Under the pieces are notes generated by a model. It saw only the letters and a program-made list of their open reading frames with translations, did no database searches and was not told where the DNA came from. Position numbers and translations under genes: made by a program. A DNA stretch of 64,000 nt, taken from assembly GCF_030273315.1 (NCBI RefSeq), contig NZ_CP127174.1:496001-560000 (forward strand), read 5' to 3'. This document shows positions 34,814-44,616 of the stretch, in pieces. The stretch is from Natrialbaceae archaeon AArc-T1-2 (GTDB lineage: Archaea; Halobacteriota; Halobacteria; Halobacteriales; Natrialbaceae). Position 1 is the first letter of the stretch, and the number at the start of each line of letters is the position of its first letter.

Positions 34814-35755
34814 TCAAAACGGGCCGCGACCGCCAGGGCCGCCTGGACCGCCCGGCCCGCCCGGGCCACCGGGGCCACCACCGAGTTGGATCTGACTCGG
34901 CGTGCGAACGTTCTGGGTTCGCTTGACGTACTCGCCGTAAGCCAGCCCGATCAGGAGGCCAACGAGGTGGGCAGCGTGGGCGATGTCGAATGCCCCCGCA
35001 GCACCCCCGCCGATGAACGCGAGGCTAAGGAGAGCGATCCCGGCCGTGAGGACCCAAAGCGGCATCGGGAGGATGAAAAAGAGGTACACCCGGAGGTTCG
35101 GATTCAGGATCGTCAGTACGCCCATGATCGCCAGGGCGGCACCGCTCGCACCGAGTACGCCCGGCGTCGTCGGCGTGATTCCGCCCTCGAGCAGCCGGAT
35201 GCCGACCTGGCCGAGCCCCGCGAGCGCACCGCTTGCGAGAAACAGGATCGAGAACTTCCGGGATCCAACGTACCGCTCCACGAGCGGGCCGAAAAAGAAG
35301 ATCACGATGCTGTTGAAGACGATATGCATCAGGTCGCCGTGTGCGAAGATCGAGGTGAACCACGTCCAGACGTACTCGGGGTTCTGGGGCGTCAGGACGA
35401 ACAGCGTCCGTGCAACCCCAACGCCGAACAGGGCGGTTACGAACAGTTGGGCTGCGAAGGTGATCCACATCAGCACGAGCACGGCGTACGTCGCGTTCCC
35501 CCGGAAGTACGCGAGCGGTCCACCGGGACCCGTATCGATCGGGAGCTTGTCGGCGAGACTCGAAGACGTCGACCGGCGGTCGCCGACGCTGTCGTCGAAG
35601 CCACTGTCGAAGACGCCGCCGGGATCGTTCCAATCTTGCAACCCGGAGCAGCCGTGGTTCTCCGGCAGCCTGTGTTCGGAACAGTACGTCCCCCCACAGT
35701 GCCGACAGTTGTACGGCATGCTTTCTTCGCTCCCACACACGTCACACTTCGCCAT
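34814..35755 (-). CDS. rhomboid intramembrane serine protease with N-terminal AN1 zinc finger
   Basis: 313 residues from ATG 35755. Residues 1-40 form an AN1-type zinc finger (CDVCGSEE, CRHCGGTYCSEHRLPENHGC). Six helices follow, with the catalytic Ser204 in GASGAAL and His260/His263 in HAAHLVG; HGDLMHIVFN is the conserved helix-2 motif. The tail is a Gly-Pro-Gly repeat of about 22 residues. Such proteases cut membrane-anchored substrates. The Zn finger may recruit ubiquitin-like (SAMP) or unfolded substrates, which is inference. The start region is adjacent to the divergent acyl-CoA-synthetase-like gene. Confidence 0.93.
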   Translation of the reverse strand: MAKCDVCGSEESMPYNCRHCGGTYCSEHRLPENHGCSGLQDWNDPGGVFDSGFDDSVGDRRSTSSSLADKLPIDTGPGGPLAYFRGNATYAVLVLMWITFAAQLFVTALFGVGVARTLFVLTPQNPEYVWTWFTSIFAHGDLMHIVFNSIVIFFFGPLVERYVGSRKFSILFLASGALAGLGQVGIRLLEGGITPTTPGVLGASGAALAIMGVLTILNPNLRVYLFFILPMPLWVLTAGIALLSLAFIGGGAAGAFDIAHAAHLVGLLIGLAYGEYVKRTQNVRTPSQIQLGGGPGGPGGPGGPGGPGGRGPF

Positions 35756-35857
35756 TGGGCAGGGGTATGCGGCCGAATGGTATGGGGTTTGGGGTTCCAA
35801 TTTCGGCTGGGTCGCTCGAGTCGGCGCGTTTTTCTCCTCGCGGTCGAACGATCCGGT

Positions 35858-36586
35858 ATGGACGCGGTAGCGCTCGAGAACCTCCTGGCGCGGGACAGAC
35901 GGAGCGATCGACCGGCGCTCGAGGACGCGACGGGCCGGAGCTACGACTACCACTGGCTCTGTACTACCGCCTGGAAGTCGGGCAACTTCCTGCGTCACAG
36001 CGGCGTCCGGGCTGGGGTGACCGTCGGCGTCGTCGGTGCCGGTCCGCTCGCCCTGTTGGCCTTTCTCGGGACGGCGCTGCTCGAGGGGACGACCCGGTTC
36101 GATCCGCCGACCGAACTCGGCGACGACGAGTCGGTTCGAGCGCTCGTCGCCCCCGTCGACGACCTCGAAAGTTACGATCTCCCGCGGGGGGCCCAGCGCG
36201 TGGGCTACGGCGACGAACCCGATCGACCCGACGTCCACTACTTCGACACCGGCCTGTGGAGCGAGAATCCGTCGTTTCCGCCAGTCGAGATCGACCCCGA
36301 GACGGCACTGCTCTCCGACGGCGAGTGGACCGTCTCACACGAGGCGGTCCTCGAGGCGGCCGGCAACCTCGTCGCGGCGTACGGGATCGACGAGGGGACT
36401 CGCGTCGCCGTCGCCGGGCCGCTGTCCGATCATCGGACGGTGACAGCAGGCGTAGTTGCACCGTTGCTCGCCGGCGGCGTGATCGTTCTCCCGGGTGCGG
36501 GCACCGACGACGCCGTCGATCTCGCCGTCGGTGACGACGTCGGCGGAGCCGACCGCGTCGCTCTCGAGGCCGTCTCCCTGGACTGA
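35858..36586 (+). CDS. truncated acyl-CoA synthetase-like protein (N-terminal part only)
   Basis: 242 residues from ATG 35858. The opening (LLARDRRSDRPALEDATGRS) and GVRAGVTVGVVGAGPLALLAFLGTALLEG match the N-terminal part of AMP-forming synthetases. The ATP-binding Ser/Thr/Gly-rich loop and the C-terminal lid domain are absent, and the chain ends after a second pseudo-substrate block (VAVAGPLSDHRTV). Haloarchaea keep this short form beside the rhomboid gene, so it is probably a repurposed, non-catalytic relative and not a fresh pseudogene. Confidence 0.72.
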   Translation: MDAVALENLLARDRRSDRPALEDATGRSYDYHWLCTTAWKSGNFLRHSGVRAGVTVGVVGAGPLALLAFLGTALLEGTTRFDPPTELGDDESVRALVAPVDDLESYDLPRGAQRVGYGDEPDRPDVHYFDTGLWSENPSFPPVEIDPETALLSDGEWTVSHEAVLEAAGNLVAAYGIDEGTRVAVAGPLSDHRTVTAGVVAPLLAGGVIVLPGAGTDDAVDLAVGDDVGGADRVALEAVSLD

Positions 36587-36716
36587 GAGCACGAGCCGCT
36601 CGTCGCTCGCGCCGGATAATTCGGCATTACGCTACCGAAAACAATCGTTACGTTCCGCGTCTCGGATCGAAAAACACGCGTAGTGGCGGGCGGTCAGGAC
36701 GCTGGTCCCGTCGCGC

Positions 36717-36998
36717 TCAGTCGTCAGCGACGGGCGAGACCGTGGTGTCGTCTGTCGACAAACCGTCGTCCGCTGGCGGCTCGGCACTCGTCGGGTCGAC
36801 GCCCCACAGCGCGTACGCGACAAGTAGTGCGGAGCCGACCGCACCGACGCCGACGCCGTAGGCCACCGACACGCCGATGGCCGACGCGATCGCGGCTCCG
36901 AGCACCAGCGGTACCGGAATCGTCCCGAGGAGGTAGTCGTACACCGTTCCCTCCACGACTGGGCCGGTACGACGACGAGTGACGTCTACCACGGTCAT
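36717..36998 (-). CDS. small membrane protein, two helices
   Basis: 93 residues. Two hydrophobic helices cover about 22-66 (LLGTIPVPLVLGAAIASAIG, then VGVGAVGSALLVAYALWG), followed by an acidic tail. The upstream region (37000-37110) is very AT-rich and contains good TATA elements for both directions. No family function is known. Confidence 0.68.
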   Translation of the reverse strand: MTVVDVTRRRTGPVVEGTVYDYLLGTIPVPLVLGAAIASAIGVSVAYGVGVGAVGSALLVAYALWGVDPTSAEPPADDGLSTDDTTVSPVADD

Positions 36999-37064
36999 AC
37001 TCGATCCCTCTATTTGATACTACTACATCCCCCCACTTAATAATTATCCTAGGAATGTATACCA

Positions 37065-37083
37065 CTGTTTGGTAAACAAACAG
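37065..37083. promoter_or_regulatory. inverted repeat in AT-rich divergent promoter
   Basis: CTGTTTG, loop GTAAA, CAAACAG: perfect 7-bp arms between two divergent small membrane-protein genes. It sits just before the run GGTTATATATTTATAAG. It could be an operator for both genes. Confidence 0.4.
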
Positions 37084-37189
37084 GGTTATATATTTATAAG
37101 TTATCTCTATTATTTAGAGCGTCGGATCAGGAAGGGGGTTGCCGCGAGAAACGCTTTTCTGTCTCGACCACCGAACCCACACATCGTCG

Positions 37190-37438
37190 ATGTTCGGGTA
37201 CTACGAACGGCTTCTCGTCGCCATGGCCGGATCGATACTGCTCGGCGTGGCGGCGAGTTTCCATCCGGTGGTGGAACTCTACCAGGGGGCCGGTACCGGT
37301 GCGCTCGTCGCGACCGTCTTCCTCTACGAGGCGCTGTTTCGGAACCCACCGCTGCCGCCGACGGATCCACGCGTGGCCGCGGGAACCGCCGTCTGGCACG
37401 GCTGTCTCGCAATCGTCGTCCTCGTGGCCTTGCTGTGA
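37190..37438 (+). CDS. small membrane protein, two to three helices
   Basis: 82 residues from ATG 37190 (MFGYYERLLVAMAGSILLGV). Hydrophobic helices lie near 7-25, 33-48 and 66-82. It ends LAIVVLVALL. It precedes truD by 81 nt. Function is unknown; the pattern and codon use look genuine. Confidence 0.68.
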   Translation: MFGYYERLLVAMAGSILLGVAASFHPVVELYQGAGTGALVATVFLYEALFRNPPLPPTDPRVAAGTAVWHGCLAIVVLVALL

Positions 37439-37519
37439 TCGGCTCGTGACGGCTCCGATCGAACCGCCACGCCGCGAGAACGAACCGCTTTACCGGCGGG
37501 GGCCGAATCGCTACCACGG

Positions 37520-38881
37520 ATGCGTCCAGCCCACCCCACGGAACGGGCCGTCGGCATGGAGTACTACGTCAGCGACGCCGACGGCGTCGGCGGCCGGTTG
37601 CGCGGAAGCGACGACCAGTTTCGCGTACGTGAACTCGAGCGGTTCGACACCGAGCCCGTCGACGCCGATCCCGACGCCTATCCACACCTCGTGTTTCGGG
37701 CGACGCTGTCGGGCTGGGACACCAACGACTTCGCCGCGCGGCTGTCGGACGCACTCGGCGTAAGCCGTGAGCGGGTCGACTGGGCCGGGACGAAAGACAA
37801 GTACGCCGTGACGACGCAGCTGTTTTCGGTCTACGGCACCGATCCCGGCGACCTTCCCGAGATAGCCGGCGTAACGATCGAGGTACTCGGCCGAGCCGGG
37901 CGCGGCCTCGAGTTCGGCGATCTCGCGGGAAACGCCTTCGGACTCGTCGTCAGCGATCCCGACGATCCGGAGCGGGCAGCGACGATCACGGCCGAACTCG
38001 CGAGCTTCGGCGGCCTCGGGGACGACGGAGACGGCGGTGACGGCGAGTCGACGTCGATCGGCGTCCCGAACTACTTCGGCCAGCAGCGATTCGGTAGCAA
38101 GCGCCCGATCACTCACGAGGTCGGTCTCGCCATCGTCCGGAGCGACTGGGAAGGGGCCGTCATGGCGTATCTCGGCGATCCGGCCGACGCCGAACCGGCG
38201 GAGACACAGGCCGCCCGCGAGTTCGTCGAGGAGACCCACGACTGGACCGAAGCGCTCGAGCGATTTCCCGACCGGCTGCGCTACGAGCGGTCGCTGTTGC
38301 ACGAACTCGCCGAGTGCACCGGCGAGCCGGGTCCCGAGACGTTCCGGGCCGCCCTCGAGCGGTTCCCTTCGAATCTCCAGCGGTTGCTGGTTCACGCCGC
38401 CCAGTCGTACGCCTTCAACCGGATGCTAAGCGAACGTCTCGAGCGCGGACTCCCGTTCGATCGCCCCGTGGCGGGTGACGTCGTCTGTTTTTCCGACACC
38501 GACGCGCCGGACGGACTCGCCCTGCCGGATCCCGACCGCACCCAGTGCGTCGACGAACGACGGGTCGGGTCAGTCACGCGACACTGCGAGCGTGGGCGGG
38601 CGTTCGTCACCGCGCCGCTTGTCGGCACCGAGACCGAACTCGCCGACGGCGAGCAAGGCGAACTCGAACGGGACGTCCTCGACGAGCTGGGACTCGAGCC
38701 CGGCGACTTCGACCTGCCGGGAGAGTTTCACTCGACTGGGACCCGCCGGGCGATCCTCGTCCGGACCGATCTCGAACTGGAAGAGGATCCGTTGACGCTC
38801 TCGTTTGCGCTGCCGAAAGGCTCCTACGCGACGGTGGTCGCACGGGAGTTCCTGAAGGTCGATCCGGTGTGTCTCGGCTGA
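37520..38881 (+). CDS. truD: tRNA pseudouridine(13) synthase TruD
   Basis: 453 residues. The catalytic Asp93 lies in [27 protein letters not shown] near 183-197 and [19 protein letters not shown] near 286-304 are signature stretches. The TRUD insertion domain occupies the middle third. It converts U13 in tRNA to pseudouridine. It is convergent with the MBL-fold gene, and the gap between their stops is a short degenerate palindrome. Confidence 0.95.
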   Translation: MRPAHPTERAVGMEYYVSDADGVGGRLRGSDDQFRVRELERFDTEPVDADPDAYPHLVFRATLSGWDTNDFAARLSDALGVSRERVDWAGTKDKYAVTTQLFSVYGTDPGDLPEIAGVTIEVLGRAGRGLEFGDLAGNAFGLVVSDPDDPERAATITAELASFGGLGDDGDGGDGESTSIGVPNYFGQQRFGSKRPITHEVGLAIVRSDWEGAVMAYLGDPADAEPAETQAAREFVEETHDWTEALERFPDRLRYERSLLHELAECTGEPGPETFRAALERFPSNLQRLLVHAAQSYAFNRMLSERLERGLPFDRPVAGDVVCFSDTDAPDGLALPDPDRTQCVDERRVGSVTRHCERGRAFVTAPLVGTETELADGEQGELERDVLDELGLEPGDFDLPGEFHSTGTRRAILVRTDLELEEDPLTLSFALPKGSYATVVAREFLKVDPVCLG

Positions 38882-38929
38882 CGGTGGTCGACGGACGGTA
38901 CCGGGACGTCGGTACAGCACTCCGTATCA
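38879..38929. repeat. degenerate family 3 palindrome between truD and MBL gene (copy G)
   Basis: The right end reads, on the minus strand, TGATACGGAGTGCTGTACCG, where TGA is the stop of the MBL gene. This matches copies F and H. The truD side (TGA CGGTGGTCGACGG) pairs only weakly with it. It is a short or eroded member, 51 bp between two stop codons. Confidence 0.55.
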
Positions 38930-39922
38930 GTCGACCTCGAGCGACGCGAGCGGCCAGCGACCGTCGGACCGATCGGCCAGCCGATCGGCTGCGTCGTCGG
39001 TGATTCGATATCCTTCGTCCGTCGGTTCGACCTCCCCGTCTCGCGTCAGGTGCTCGAGGTGGGCGTAGGCCTCGCCGGGGCCGTGGAGGACGTGGATGTC
39101 CTCGAGGTCGCCGAAGAGGTGAGCGCTCACCGTCCAGGCGTCGGCCGGTCCGTGTTCCGCGAGCACCGACAGCACCCGGTAGGCTCGTTCCTCGTGGTGT
39201 TCGATGATCGTCCGAGCGCGTCCGGCAGGGTCCTCGATCGGGTCCCGATGACCCGGCCACGCCCGCTCGAAGCCCGCCGTGGCGATCGCCTCGAGCGTCT
39301 CGAGGTAGCGCTCGAGTGGCCTGTCGACCCGGACGTCGGCACCGCCGACGTTGGGCGTGTAGACGGGCAACAGCGCGTCGCCGGTGAGGACCTCGTCGGT
39401 CTCGAGAACGAACATCGCGAGGCCAGCGGCGTGACCCGGCGCGTGGACGGCCTCGAGTTCGAGGTCGCCGAACTGGAGCCGATCGCCGCCGTCGAACGGT
39501 TCGACGGCGGGATCCGGACCGCGCAGTTCGGCTCCGCTCTCGAGGTATGCGAGTAAGTCCTCGCGATCGTCCTCGGGCATGCCCCACTCCGTGAACAGCC
39601 GTCGGTGGGTCTCGCGGACGTCGTCCCACGCGCTCTCGACGCCCGCGATCAGCGGTGCGTCGGCAGTGTGGGCGTGGACTGTCGCCCCGCTTGCAGCCTG
39701 GATCTCGCCGGCCAGACCAGCGTGATCGGCGTGATAGTGAGTGAGTACGACGGCGTCGACGTCGGCGAACTCGAGCCCGTGTTCGGCGAGGCCGGCCTCG
39801 AGGTCGGCCCGTGACTCTGAGACGGCGACGCCGGTGTCGACGAGGACGATCTGCTCGCCCGAAAAGAGGTAGGCGTTGTTCTCGCCTTCGAAGACGGTGT
39901 TGCCAAGCGTGATGCGATGCAT
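38927..39922 (-). CDS. MBL-fold metallo-hydrolase
   Basis: 331 residues. The zinc motif is THYHADHAG near 60-68, with downstream ligands in HAPGHAAGL and GHRDPI. The C-terminal part (about 235-331) reads as a winged helix (LSVLAEHGPADAWTVSAHLF, then HLTRDGEV). That layout is like the LACTB2/glyoxalase-II-type hydrolases with a C-terminal wHTH found in haloarchaea. The substrate is unknown. Confidence 0.9.
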   Translation of the reverse strand: MHRITLGNTVFEGENNAYLFSGEQIVLVDTGVAVSESRADLEAGLAEHGLEFADVDAVVLTHYHADHAGLAGEIQAASGATVHAHTADAPLIAGVESAWDDVRETHRRLFTEWGMPEDDREDLLAYLESGAELRGPDPAVEPFDGGDRLQFGDLELEAVHAPGHAAGLAMFVLETDEVLTGDALLPVYTPNVGGADVRVDRPLERYLETLEAIATAGFERAWPGHRDPIEDPAGRARTIIEHHEERAYRVLSVLAEHGPADAWTVSAHLFGDLEDIHVLHGPGEAYAHLEHLTRDGEVEPTDEGYRITDDAADRLADRSDGRWPLASLEVD

Positions 39923-39999
39923 TACGTCCCGGTAGCGGCTGCGGCTAGTATATGTCGTCCGGTTCGAGTCGACGGCGTGTCGGCTGTGGTGAAGGTCTC

Positions 40000-40082
40000 A
40001 TACTGACTGCTGTACATCCGTACCGGGGACACCGCAAGACGAGGCGCGGTTGCCCCGGTACATCGGTACAGCAATCCGTATC
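40000..40082. repeat. extended palindrome family 3, copy F
   Basis: 83 bp. The arms are ATACTGACTGCTGTACATCC and, from the other side, ATACGGATTGCTGTACCGAT, both continuing into TACCGGGG. On the minus strand the right end begins exactly at the TGA stop of the IPP isomerase gene. The loop is about 22 nt. Confidence 0.88.
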
Positions 40083-41145
40083 ACCGGTCGCTGCGCTCCT
40101 CGAGGTACTCCCTCGTCCGTCCGAGCACGACGTAGTCAGTCTCCTGTAACTCGCTGATGGAGGCCGAGCCGGTGACGAACATCGCCGTGATGAGCTCGAG
40201 ACGGAGGTCCTCGATCAGCTCGACGACGGGCTCTTCGCCCCGGCCTGCGGGGCCGAGAAACGGCTTCGCGAGCCCGCCCGCCGTCGCGCCGAGTGCGATC
40301 GCTTTCGCGACGTCCATGCCCGATCGAACGCCGCCGCTTGCGATGACGGTGTCGTGGGCACTTGCAGCCTCGAGGGTGCTGACGGCGGTTGGAACGCCCC
40401 AGGCGCGAAAGAGCTTGCCGACTTTCTCCTGGCGAGTCGCACCGACGGCCGCGGCGCGGTAGGACTCGATGCCCGACCACGTGGTGCCGCCTTTCCCGGC
40501 GGTGTCGATCGCGTCGACGCCCGCCGCGGCGAGGCGTTCGGCGGTCTCACGGGAGATGCCGTTGCCCGTCTCCTTGACGATCACGGGGACCGACAGTTCC
40601 TCGGCGACGCCGGCGATCTCCTCGAGACAGCCCCGGGCGTCGACGTCGCCTTCGGGCTGGACCGCTTCCTGCAGGAAGTTGAGGTGGACCGCCATCGCGT
40701 CGGCCTCGATCATCTCGACTGCCTCCTCGACGTCTCCGACGTCGTACTCGAGCAGCTGGGCCGCGCCGACGTTACCGTAGAGGAAGGCGTCGGGGGCCGC
40801 GTCGCGCACGACGGTGTAGGACTCGAGTAGCTCCTCGTCGTCTAACTCGAGGCCGGCGCGCTGGCTGCCGACGCCCATCGCGATTCCGGTCCGCTCGGCG
40901 GCGGCGGCGAGGTTGCGATTTATCTTCGTCGTGTTCGGATGCCCGCCGGTCATGCTCTCGATGACGATCGGCGCAGCGAGCTCGTGGCCGAACAGCGAAA
41001 TCGACGTATCGATCTCGTCGCGGTGGATCTCCGGCAGCGCCTCGTGGACCAGTTCGACGTCCTCGAAGCCGGTCCCCGAGGTTTCGACGTCCTCTTCCTC
41101 GATGATTCGTATGTGGTCGTCCTTCCGGTCGGATGTTTCGGGCAT
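40081..41145 (-). CDS. fni: type 2 isopentenyl-diphosphate delta-isomerase
   Basis: 354 residues from ATG 41145; ATG 41160 adds five residues. The TIM-barrel FMN enzyme opens with [10 protein letters not shown] and has [43 protein letters not shown] and SGGVRSGMD. It interconverts isopentenyl and dimethylallyl diphosphate for archaeal lipid synthesis. GGAG lies 9 nt before the inner ATG, supporting that start. The gene stands alone; palindrome F abuts its stop. Confidence 0.96.
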   Translation of the reverse strand: MPETSDRKDDHIRIIEEEDVETSGTGFEDVELVHEALPEIHRDEIDTSISLFGHELAAPIVIESMTGGHPNTTKINRNLAAAAERTGIAMGVGSQRAGLELDDEELLESYTVVRDAAPDAFLYGNVGAAQLLEYDVGDVEEAVEMIEADAMAVHLNFLQEAVQPEGDVDARGCLEEIAGVAEELSVPVIVKETGNGISRETAERLAAAGVDAIDTAGKGGTTWSGIESYRAAAVGATRQEKVGKLFRAWGVPTAVSTLEAASAHDTVIASGGVRSGMDVAKAIALGATAGGLAKPFLGPAGRGEEPVVELIEDLRLELITAMFVTGSASISELQETDYVVLGRTREYLEERSDR

Positions 41146-41240
41146 CTCGTACGTCTCCATCACGCAGTGTGCGATAGGGGCGTGAAAAGGTGTCCATTGT
41201 CGTCGGCGACGGACGACGCCGGCCGTCCGTCGGATTTCGC

Positions 41241-42224
41241 CTAGCCGAGCCCCGCAAGCGCCGCGTTGAATCCAACGCCGACGACGACTCCGATGGCGAC
41301 GACGGTTGCGACGTAGATCGCAAGTAGTCGCCGCTCGAAGAGCTTGTTGAGCAGGATCAAATTCGGGACGCTCACACCGGCACCGCCGATGACGAACGCG
41401 AGGACGGTTCCGATTGGAATCCCCTGGTCGGCCAGTGCTGCCGCGATCGGAAGCATCCCACTGAGACTGACATAAAGCGGCGCGCCGGCAAGCGCTGCCA
41501 GCGGCACGGCGAGTGGGTTCTCGGGACCGGCGATGCGCTGGAGCAGCGTCTGCGGGACCGCACCGTGGATCAGGGCACCGACGGCGATTCCCAGGAGGAG
41601 GTACGGAAGGGTCTCCCGGAAGAACGACAGCGCCCCGTGGCCGGCCGTCGAGATCCGCTCGCGGTGGCTCCGGTCGGGCTGCTCGAGGGCACACGAACAG
41701 CCGGCGGGTCCGTCGTCGGAGCAGCCCGCAGTCCCGCCGTCTGTGGTGATCGTCCGGTTCCCTGCCGTCACCTGGACGTCCTTGACGTACCGCTCGAGGG
41801 AGAGCGACTCGATAACGAGCCCGCCGACGATCGCGGCGATCAGGGCGGCGAGGACGTAGATGACGGTGATCTCGAGTCCGAAAATGCCCAACAGGAGAAA
41901 CGCGGCGATCCAGTTGACGATCGGCGAGGCGAGCAGAAACGAGAACGCGAGTCCAAGCGGCGCACCCGCACCCAGCAGGCCGGCGAGAACGGGGACGGTC
42001 GAACACGAACAAAACGGCGTCACGGCGCCGAGCCCGGCGGCCGCAACGTTGCCAGAACCGCGGTTGCGTTCCTTGAGAAACGCCTCGACGCGCTCCGGCG
42101 GGAGGTACTCCTGGACCAGTCCGACGAGAAAGGACGCGCCGATAAACAGCGGGACGAGCCGGACCAGCAGGTAGACGAAGTAGTCCCACGACTCGGCGAG
42201 CGTGTCGGCCGGGAGCTCGATCAT
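41241..42224 (-). CDS. ArsP/SO_0444-type permease
   Basis: 327 residues with about eight hydrophobic helices in two halves. The conserved [14 protein letters not shown] loop (near 64-77) and [13 protein letters not shown] mark the family of predicted metal or organoarsenical efflux permeases. The central cytoplasmic loop is Cys-rich ([17 protein letters not shown]), suggesting thiol metal binding. The ATG overlaps the arsR stop by 4 nt, so it is coupled to the regulator. The substrate (As, Cu/Zn or another soft metal) is uncertain. Confidence 0.88.
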   Translation of the reverse strand: MIELPADTLAESWDYFVYLLVRLVPLFIGASFLVGLVQEYLPPERVEAFLKERNRGSGNVAAAGLGAVTPFCSCSTVPVLAGLLGAGAPLGLAFSFLLASPIVNWIAAFLLLGIFGLEITVIYVLAALIAAIVGGLVIESLSLERYVKDVQVTAGNRTITTDGGTAGCSDDGPAGCSCALEQPDRSHRERISTAGHGALSFFRETLPYLLLGIAVGALIHGAVPQTLLQRIAGPENPLAVPLAALAGAPLYVSLSGMLPIAAALADQGIPIGTVLAFVIGGAGVSVPNLILLNKLFERRLLAIYVATVVAIGVVVGVGFNAALAGLG

Positions 42225-42604
42225 TCGTCGGGATCGGTCGTCTCGAGTGCGGCCGCGAGATCGAGCAGTTGCAGCGTCGCCGTGTCGGCGATCCGGTAGT
42301 AAGTCCACTTACCCGATTTCCGGGTGTTGACCAGTCCGACCTCCCGGAGCCGTCCGAGGTGAGTAGCGACGGTCGACTGTGGAATATCGAGGATCGCCTC
42401 GAGTTCACAGACACAGAGCTCACCGTCGCGCAAGGCCTCTAAGATGCAGATTCGGTGGTCGTTCGCCAGCGCCTTGAACGCGCGGTGCTGGCGCGTTAGC
42501 CGTTCCTCGTCGACGCGTCGGTCCCGGAGTTCGGGCAGCGTACACGTCGTAGCCTCTTCGAGTCGGTCGGGAAGGGAATCCTCGAGGTCGGTTCCGTCAC
42601 TCAT
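42221..42604 (-). CDS. ArsR-family transcriptional repressor
   Basis: 127 residues from ATG 42604. The winged helix has [20 protein letters not shown], then [20 protein letters not shown]. The CVCEL pair in helix alpha-3 (ELCVCELEA) is the classical ArsR soft-metal sensor motif. It probably represses its own operon until As(III), Sb(III) or a similar metal binds. It is coupled to the permease downstream and lies 2 nt after the Cys-rich miniprotein. Confidence 0.93.
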   Translation of the reverse strand: MSDGTDLEDSLPDRLEEATTCTLPELRDRRVDEERLTRQHRAFKALANDHRICILEALRDGELCVCELEAILDIPQSTVATHLGRLREVGLVNTRKSGKWTYYRIADTATLQLLDLAAALETTDPDE

Positions 42605-42606
42605 GG

Positions 42607-42720
42607 TCAGTTTTCGGATTCGGTTTCCTCGATCTGAACGCCACAGCAACAGTCGTCCTCGGCCCCCGTTTTGCCGGTGAGTGCGTCGATGATGCGTCCG
42701 ACCAGCGAATTCGATGACAT
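42607..42720 (-). CDS. Cys-rich miniprotein heading the ArsR-permease operon
   Basis: 37 residues: MSSNSLVGRIIDALTG, an acidic turn, then DDCCCGVQIEE with three adjacent Cys. The stop lies 2 nt before the arsR ATG, so it is probably co-translated. Below usual length cut-offs, but codon use, spacing and the metal-binding look argue for a real gene. A role in metal or metalloid binding or hand-over to the permease is inferred. Confidence 0.75.
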   Translation of the reverse strand: MSSNSLVGRIIDALTGKTGAEDDCCCGVQIEETESEN

Positions 42721-42721
42721 A

Positions 42722-42738
42722 CGTATCGATTAAATACG
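42722..42738 (-). promoter_or_regulatory. candidate ArsR operator
   Basis: CGTAT-CGATTAA-ATACG, an inverted repeat of 5-bp arms, ends 2 nt before the ATG of the Cys-rich miniprotein. It lies between the start codon and a TATA-like GCTTAACAC (42744-42752), a position where a bound repressor would block initiation. Confidence 0.45.
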
Positions 42739-42948
42739 ATCTGTGTTAAGCGCTTCGGTGATAGAAGCGGCTGTTATCGATTACAGACGACCCAAGTCTG
42801 TATACACAGTTCGAACGTTCTCGATACGTTCTTCATCATCCGAATACGCTCGTTCCGTCGCAGCCGGCCACAGCGGGGCGACAGCCACCGGAATCGTCGC
42901 TTGCTCCGAAAAACGAGGGGAAGACCGCGTACCCGTTCGTACACCCGA

Positions 42949-43635
42949 TCAGTACGTTCTCCGTTCGACCCCGCCTTCAGTTCCGACGTAGGTCGCGTTC
43001 ACGAGGTCGACGAACAGGCCGTGCTCGAGGATGCCCGGGATCGCGGACAGTCGCGTCGCCAGCGCGTCGGGGTCGTCGATCTCGCCGAACTCACAGTCGA
43101 GCACGAGGTTGCCGTTGTCGGTGACGACGGGGCCGTCTTTCCGTTCGGCCGCTCTGAGCGCCGGTTCGCCGCCGAGTTCGCGGACGCGACGTTCGACGAC
43201 CGGACGGGCGTCGGGCAACACTTCGACGGGGACGGCCCGCTCGAGCCGGTCGGCGAGCTTCGAGGGATCTGCGACGACGACGAATCGCTCCGCCGCCGCG
43301 TCGACGACTTTCTCTCTGGCGTGGGCCGCGCCGCCGCCTTTGATCAGGTCGCCGTCTGCGATCTGGTCTGCGCCGTCGATCGCGAGGTCGATTCCGTCGA
43401 CCTCCTCGAGCGTCGTCAGCGGGACGCCGACGTCGATCGCGAGCCGTCGGGACTGGTAGGAAGTCGGGATGCCCCGAATCTCGAGACCGTCCTCGACGCC
43501 CCGGCCGAGTGCCCTGATCGCGTGTGCGGTCGTCGAGCCGGTGCCGAGACCGACGACGTCGCCGTCTTCGACGTCTTCGGCCGCCCGTTCGCCGGCGCGG
43601 CGTTTGGCCGCGTCGGATCCGCCGTTCGACTTCAT
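42949..43635 (-). CDS. rpiA: ribose-5-phosphate isomerase A
   Basis: 228 residues from ATG 43635 ([15 protein letters not shown]). Motifs are [27 protein letters not shown] (catalytic Asp/Asp), [11 protein letters not shown] and DNGNLVLD. It interconverts ribose-5-phosphate and ribulose-5-phosphate, the latter also being the substrate of the RibB enzyme encoded at 44617. It is a stand-alone gene. Confidence 0.96.
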   Translation of the reverse strand: MKSNGGSDAAKRRAGERAAEDVEDGDVVGLGTGSTTAHAIRALGRGVEDGLEIRGIPTSYQSRRLAIDVGVPLTTLEEVDGIDLAIDGADQIADGDLIKGGGAAHAREKVVDAAAERFVVVADPSKLADRLERAVPVEVLPDARPVVERRVRELGGEPALRAAERKDGPVVTDNGNLVLDCEFGEIDDPDALATRLSAIPGILEHGLFVDLVNATYVGTEGGVERRTY

Positions 43636-43910
43636 GTCCACACGAGTACGCGGCAGTGCCAAAAGGGTGTCTGACTCGCCCGTTAGAGCCGTTTCCGACC
43701 ACGGCAGTCGGTCTGCCGTCGAAGGTCGTCGGAATTACGAAACTCACCAATGCTCGAACGACGGGCCTGTGGGTGCTCCGGACCGGTGACTTTTTTCCCG
43801 TGCCCACCCTCGTAGACGATGAGACCGATATCTACCGGCCGTATCGTAACGATTTTGTTATACATGCCACATTCGATACGCTTTTAGCGCGGTAGGCCAA
43901 ACCGACGTAT

Positions 43911-44615
43911 ATGTCAGCTGCAACGACGCCGGCCGTCGGCCACGACGAGCTCGCCGTCCTCAAGCTACTCGCACTCGAGGGGGGACTCACCGGCTCACTC
44001 AAGATTTCCTGTTCCGGACTCGCCGACCGGCTCGACGCGTCGAACCAGACCGCCTCGCGGCGGCTCCGACGACTCGAGAACGCCGACTTCCTCGAACGCG
44101 ACACCGTAAGCGACGGTCAGTGGGTTTCGATCACCGAGGCGGGCGAACGGGCACTGCGGGCCGAGTACGAGGACTACCGGCGCATCTTCGAGACCGACGC
44201 CGAGGTCGAACTCGAGGGAACCGTCACCAGCGGCATGGGCGAGGGACGCCACTACATTTCGCTGTCGGGATACAAACGACAGTTCGAAGACCGACTCGGC
44301 TACGAGCCGTTCCCGGGAACGCTCAACGTCGATCTCACGACCGAGAGCGTCCGACGCCGGAGCGCCCTCGAGTCGCTCGATCCGATCCCGATCGACGGCT
44401 GGGAGGACGAGGAACGAACGTACGGCCCGGCAGTCTGTTATCCGGCGACGGTCGAGACCGCAGACGGCGAGCGTTACGAGGGTGCACACACGATCGCCCC
44501 CGAACGCACCCACCACGACGAGGACCAACTCGAGATCATCGCACCCGAGAAACTGCGCGACGAACTCGATCTCACCGACGGCGATCACCTCACCATCTAT
44601 GTCGGAGACCACTGA
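43911..44615 (+). CDS. ribK: CTP-dependent riboflavin kinase with N-terminal winged helix
   Basis: 234 residues. The N-terminal winged helix (about 10-95; [20 protein letters not shown]) is fused to the DUF120 kinase domain, with [29 protein letters not shown] and [15 protein letters not shown]. Archaeal RibK uses CTP to make FMN. The fused HTH suggests it also regulates riboflavin genes, as proposed for RbkR. It overlaps or abuts ribB, confirming a riboflavin operon. Confidence 0.95.
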   Translation: MSAATTPAVGHDELAVLKLLALEGGLTGSLKISCSGLADRLDASNQTASRRLRRLENADFLERDTVSDGQWVSITEAGERALRAEYEDYRRIFETDAEVELEGTVTSGMGEGRHYISLSGYKRQFEDRLGYEPFPGTLNVDLTTESVRRRSALESLDPIPIDGWEDEERTYGPAVCYPATVETADGERYEGAHTIAPERTHHDEDQLEIIAPEKLRDELDLTDGDHLTIYVGDH

Positions 44616-44616
44616 C

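Noticed and set aside
40081-42423. 780-residue minus-strand frame covering the permease and IPP isomerase
   Set aside because: Only its last 354-359 codons are IPP isomerase; the rest is a shadow of the permease gene in another frame.
43683-43865. 60-residue minus-strand frame between rpiA and ribK
   Set aside because: Basic composition, no acidic bias, and it overlaps the likely ribK promoter; not convincing.
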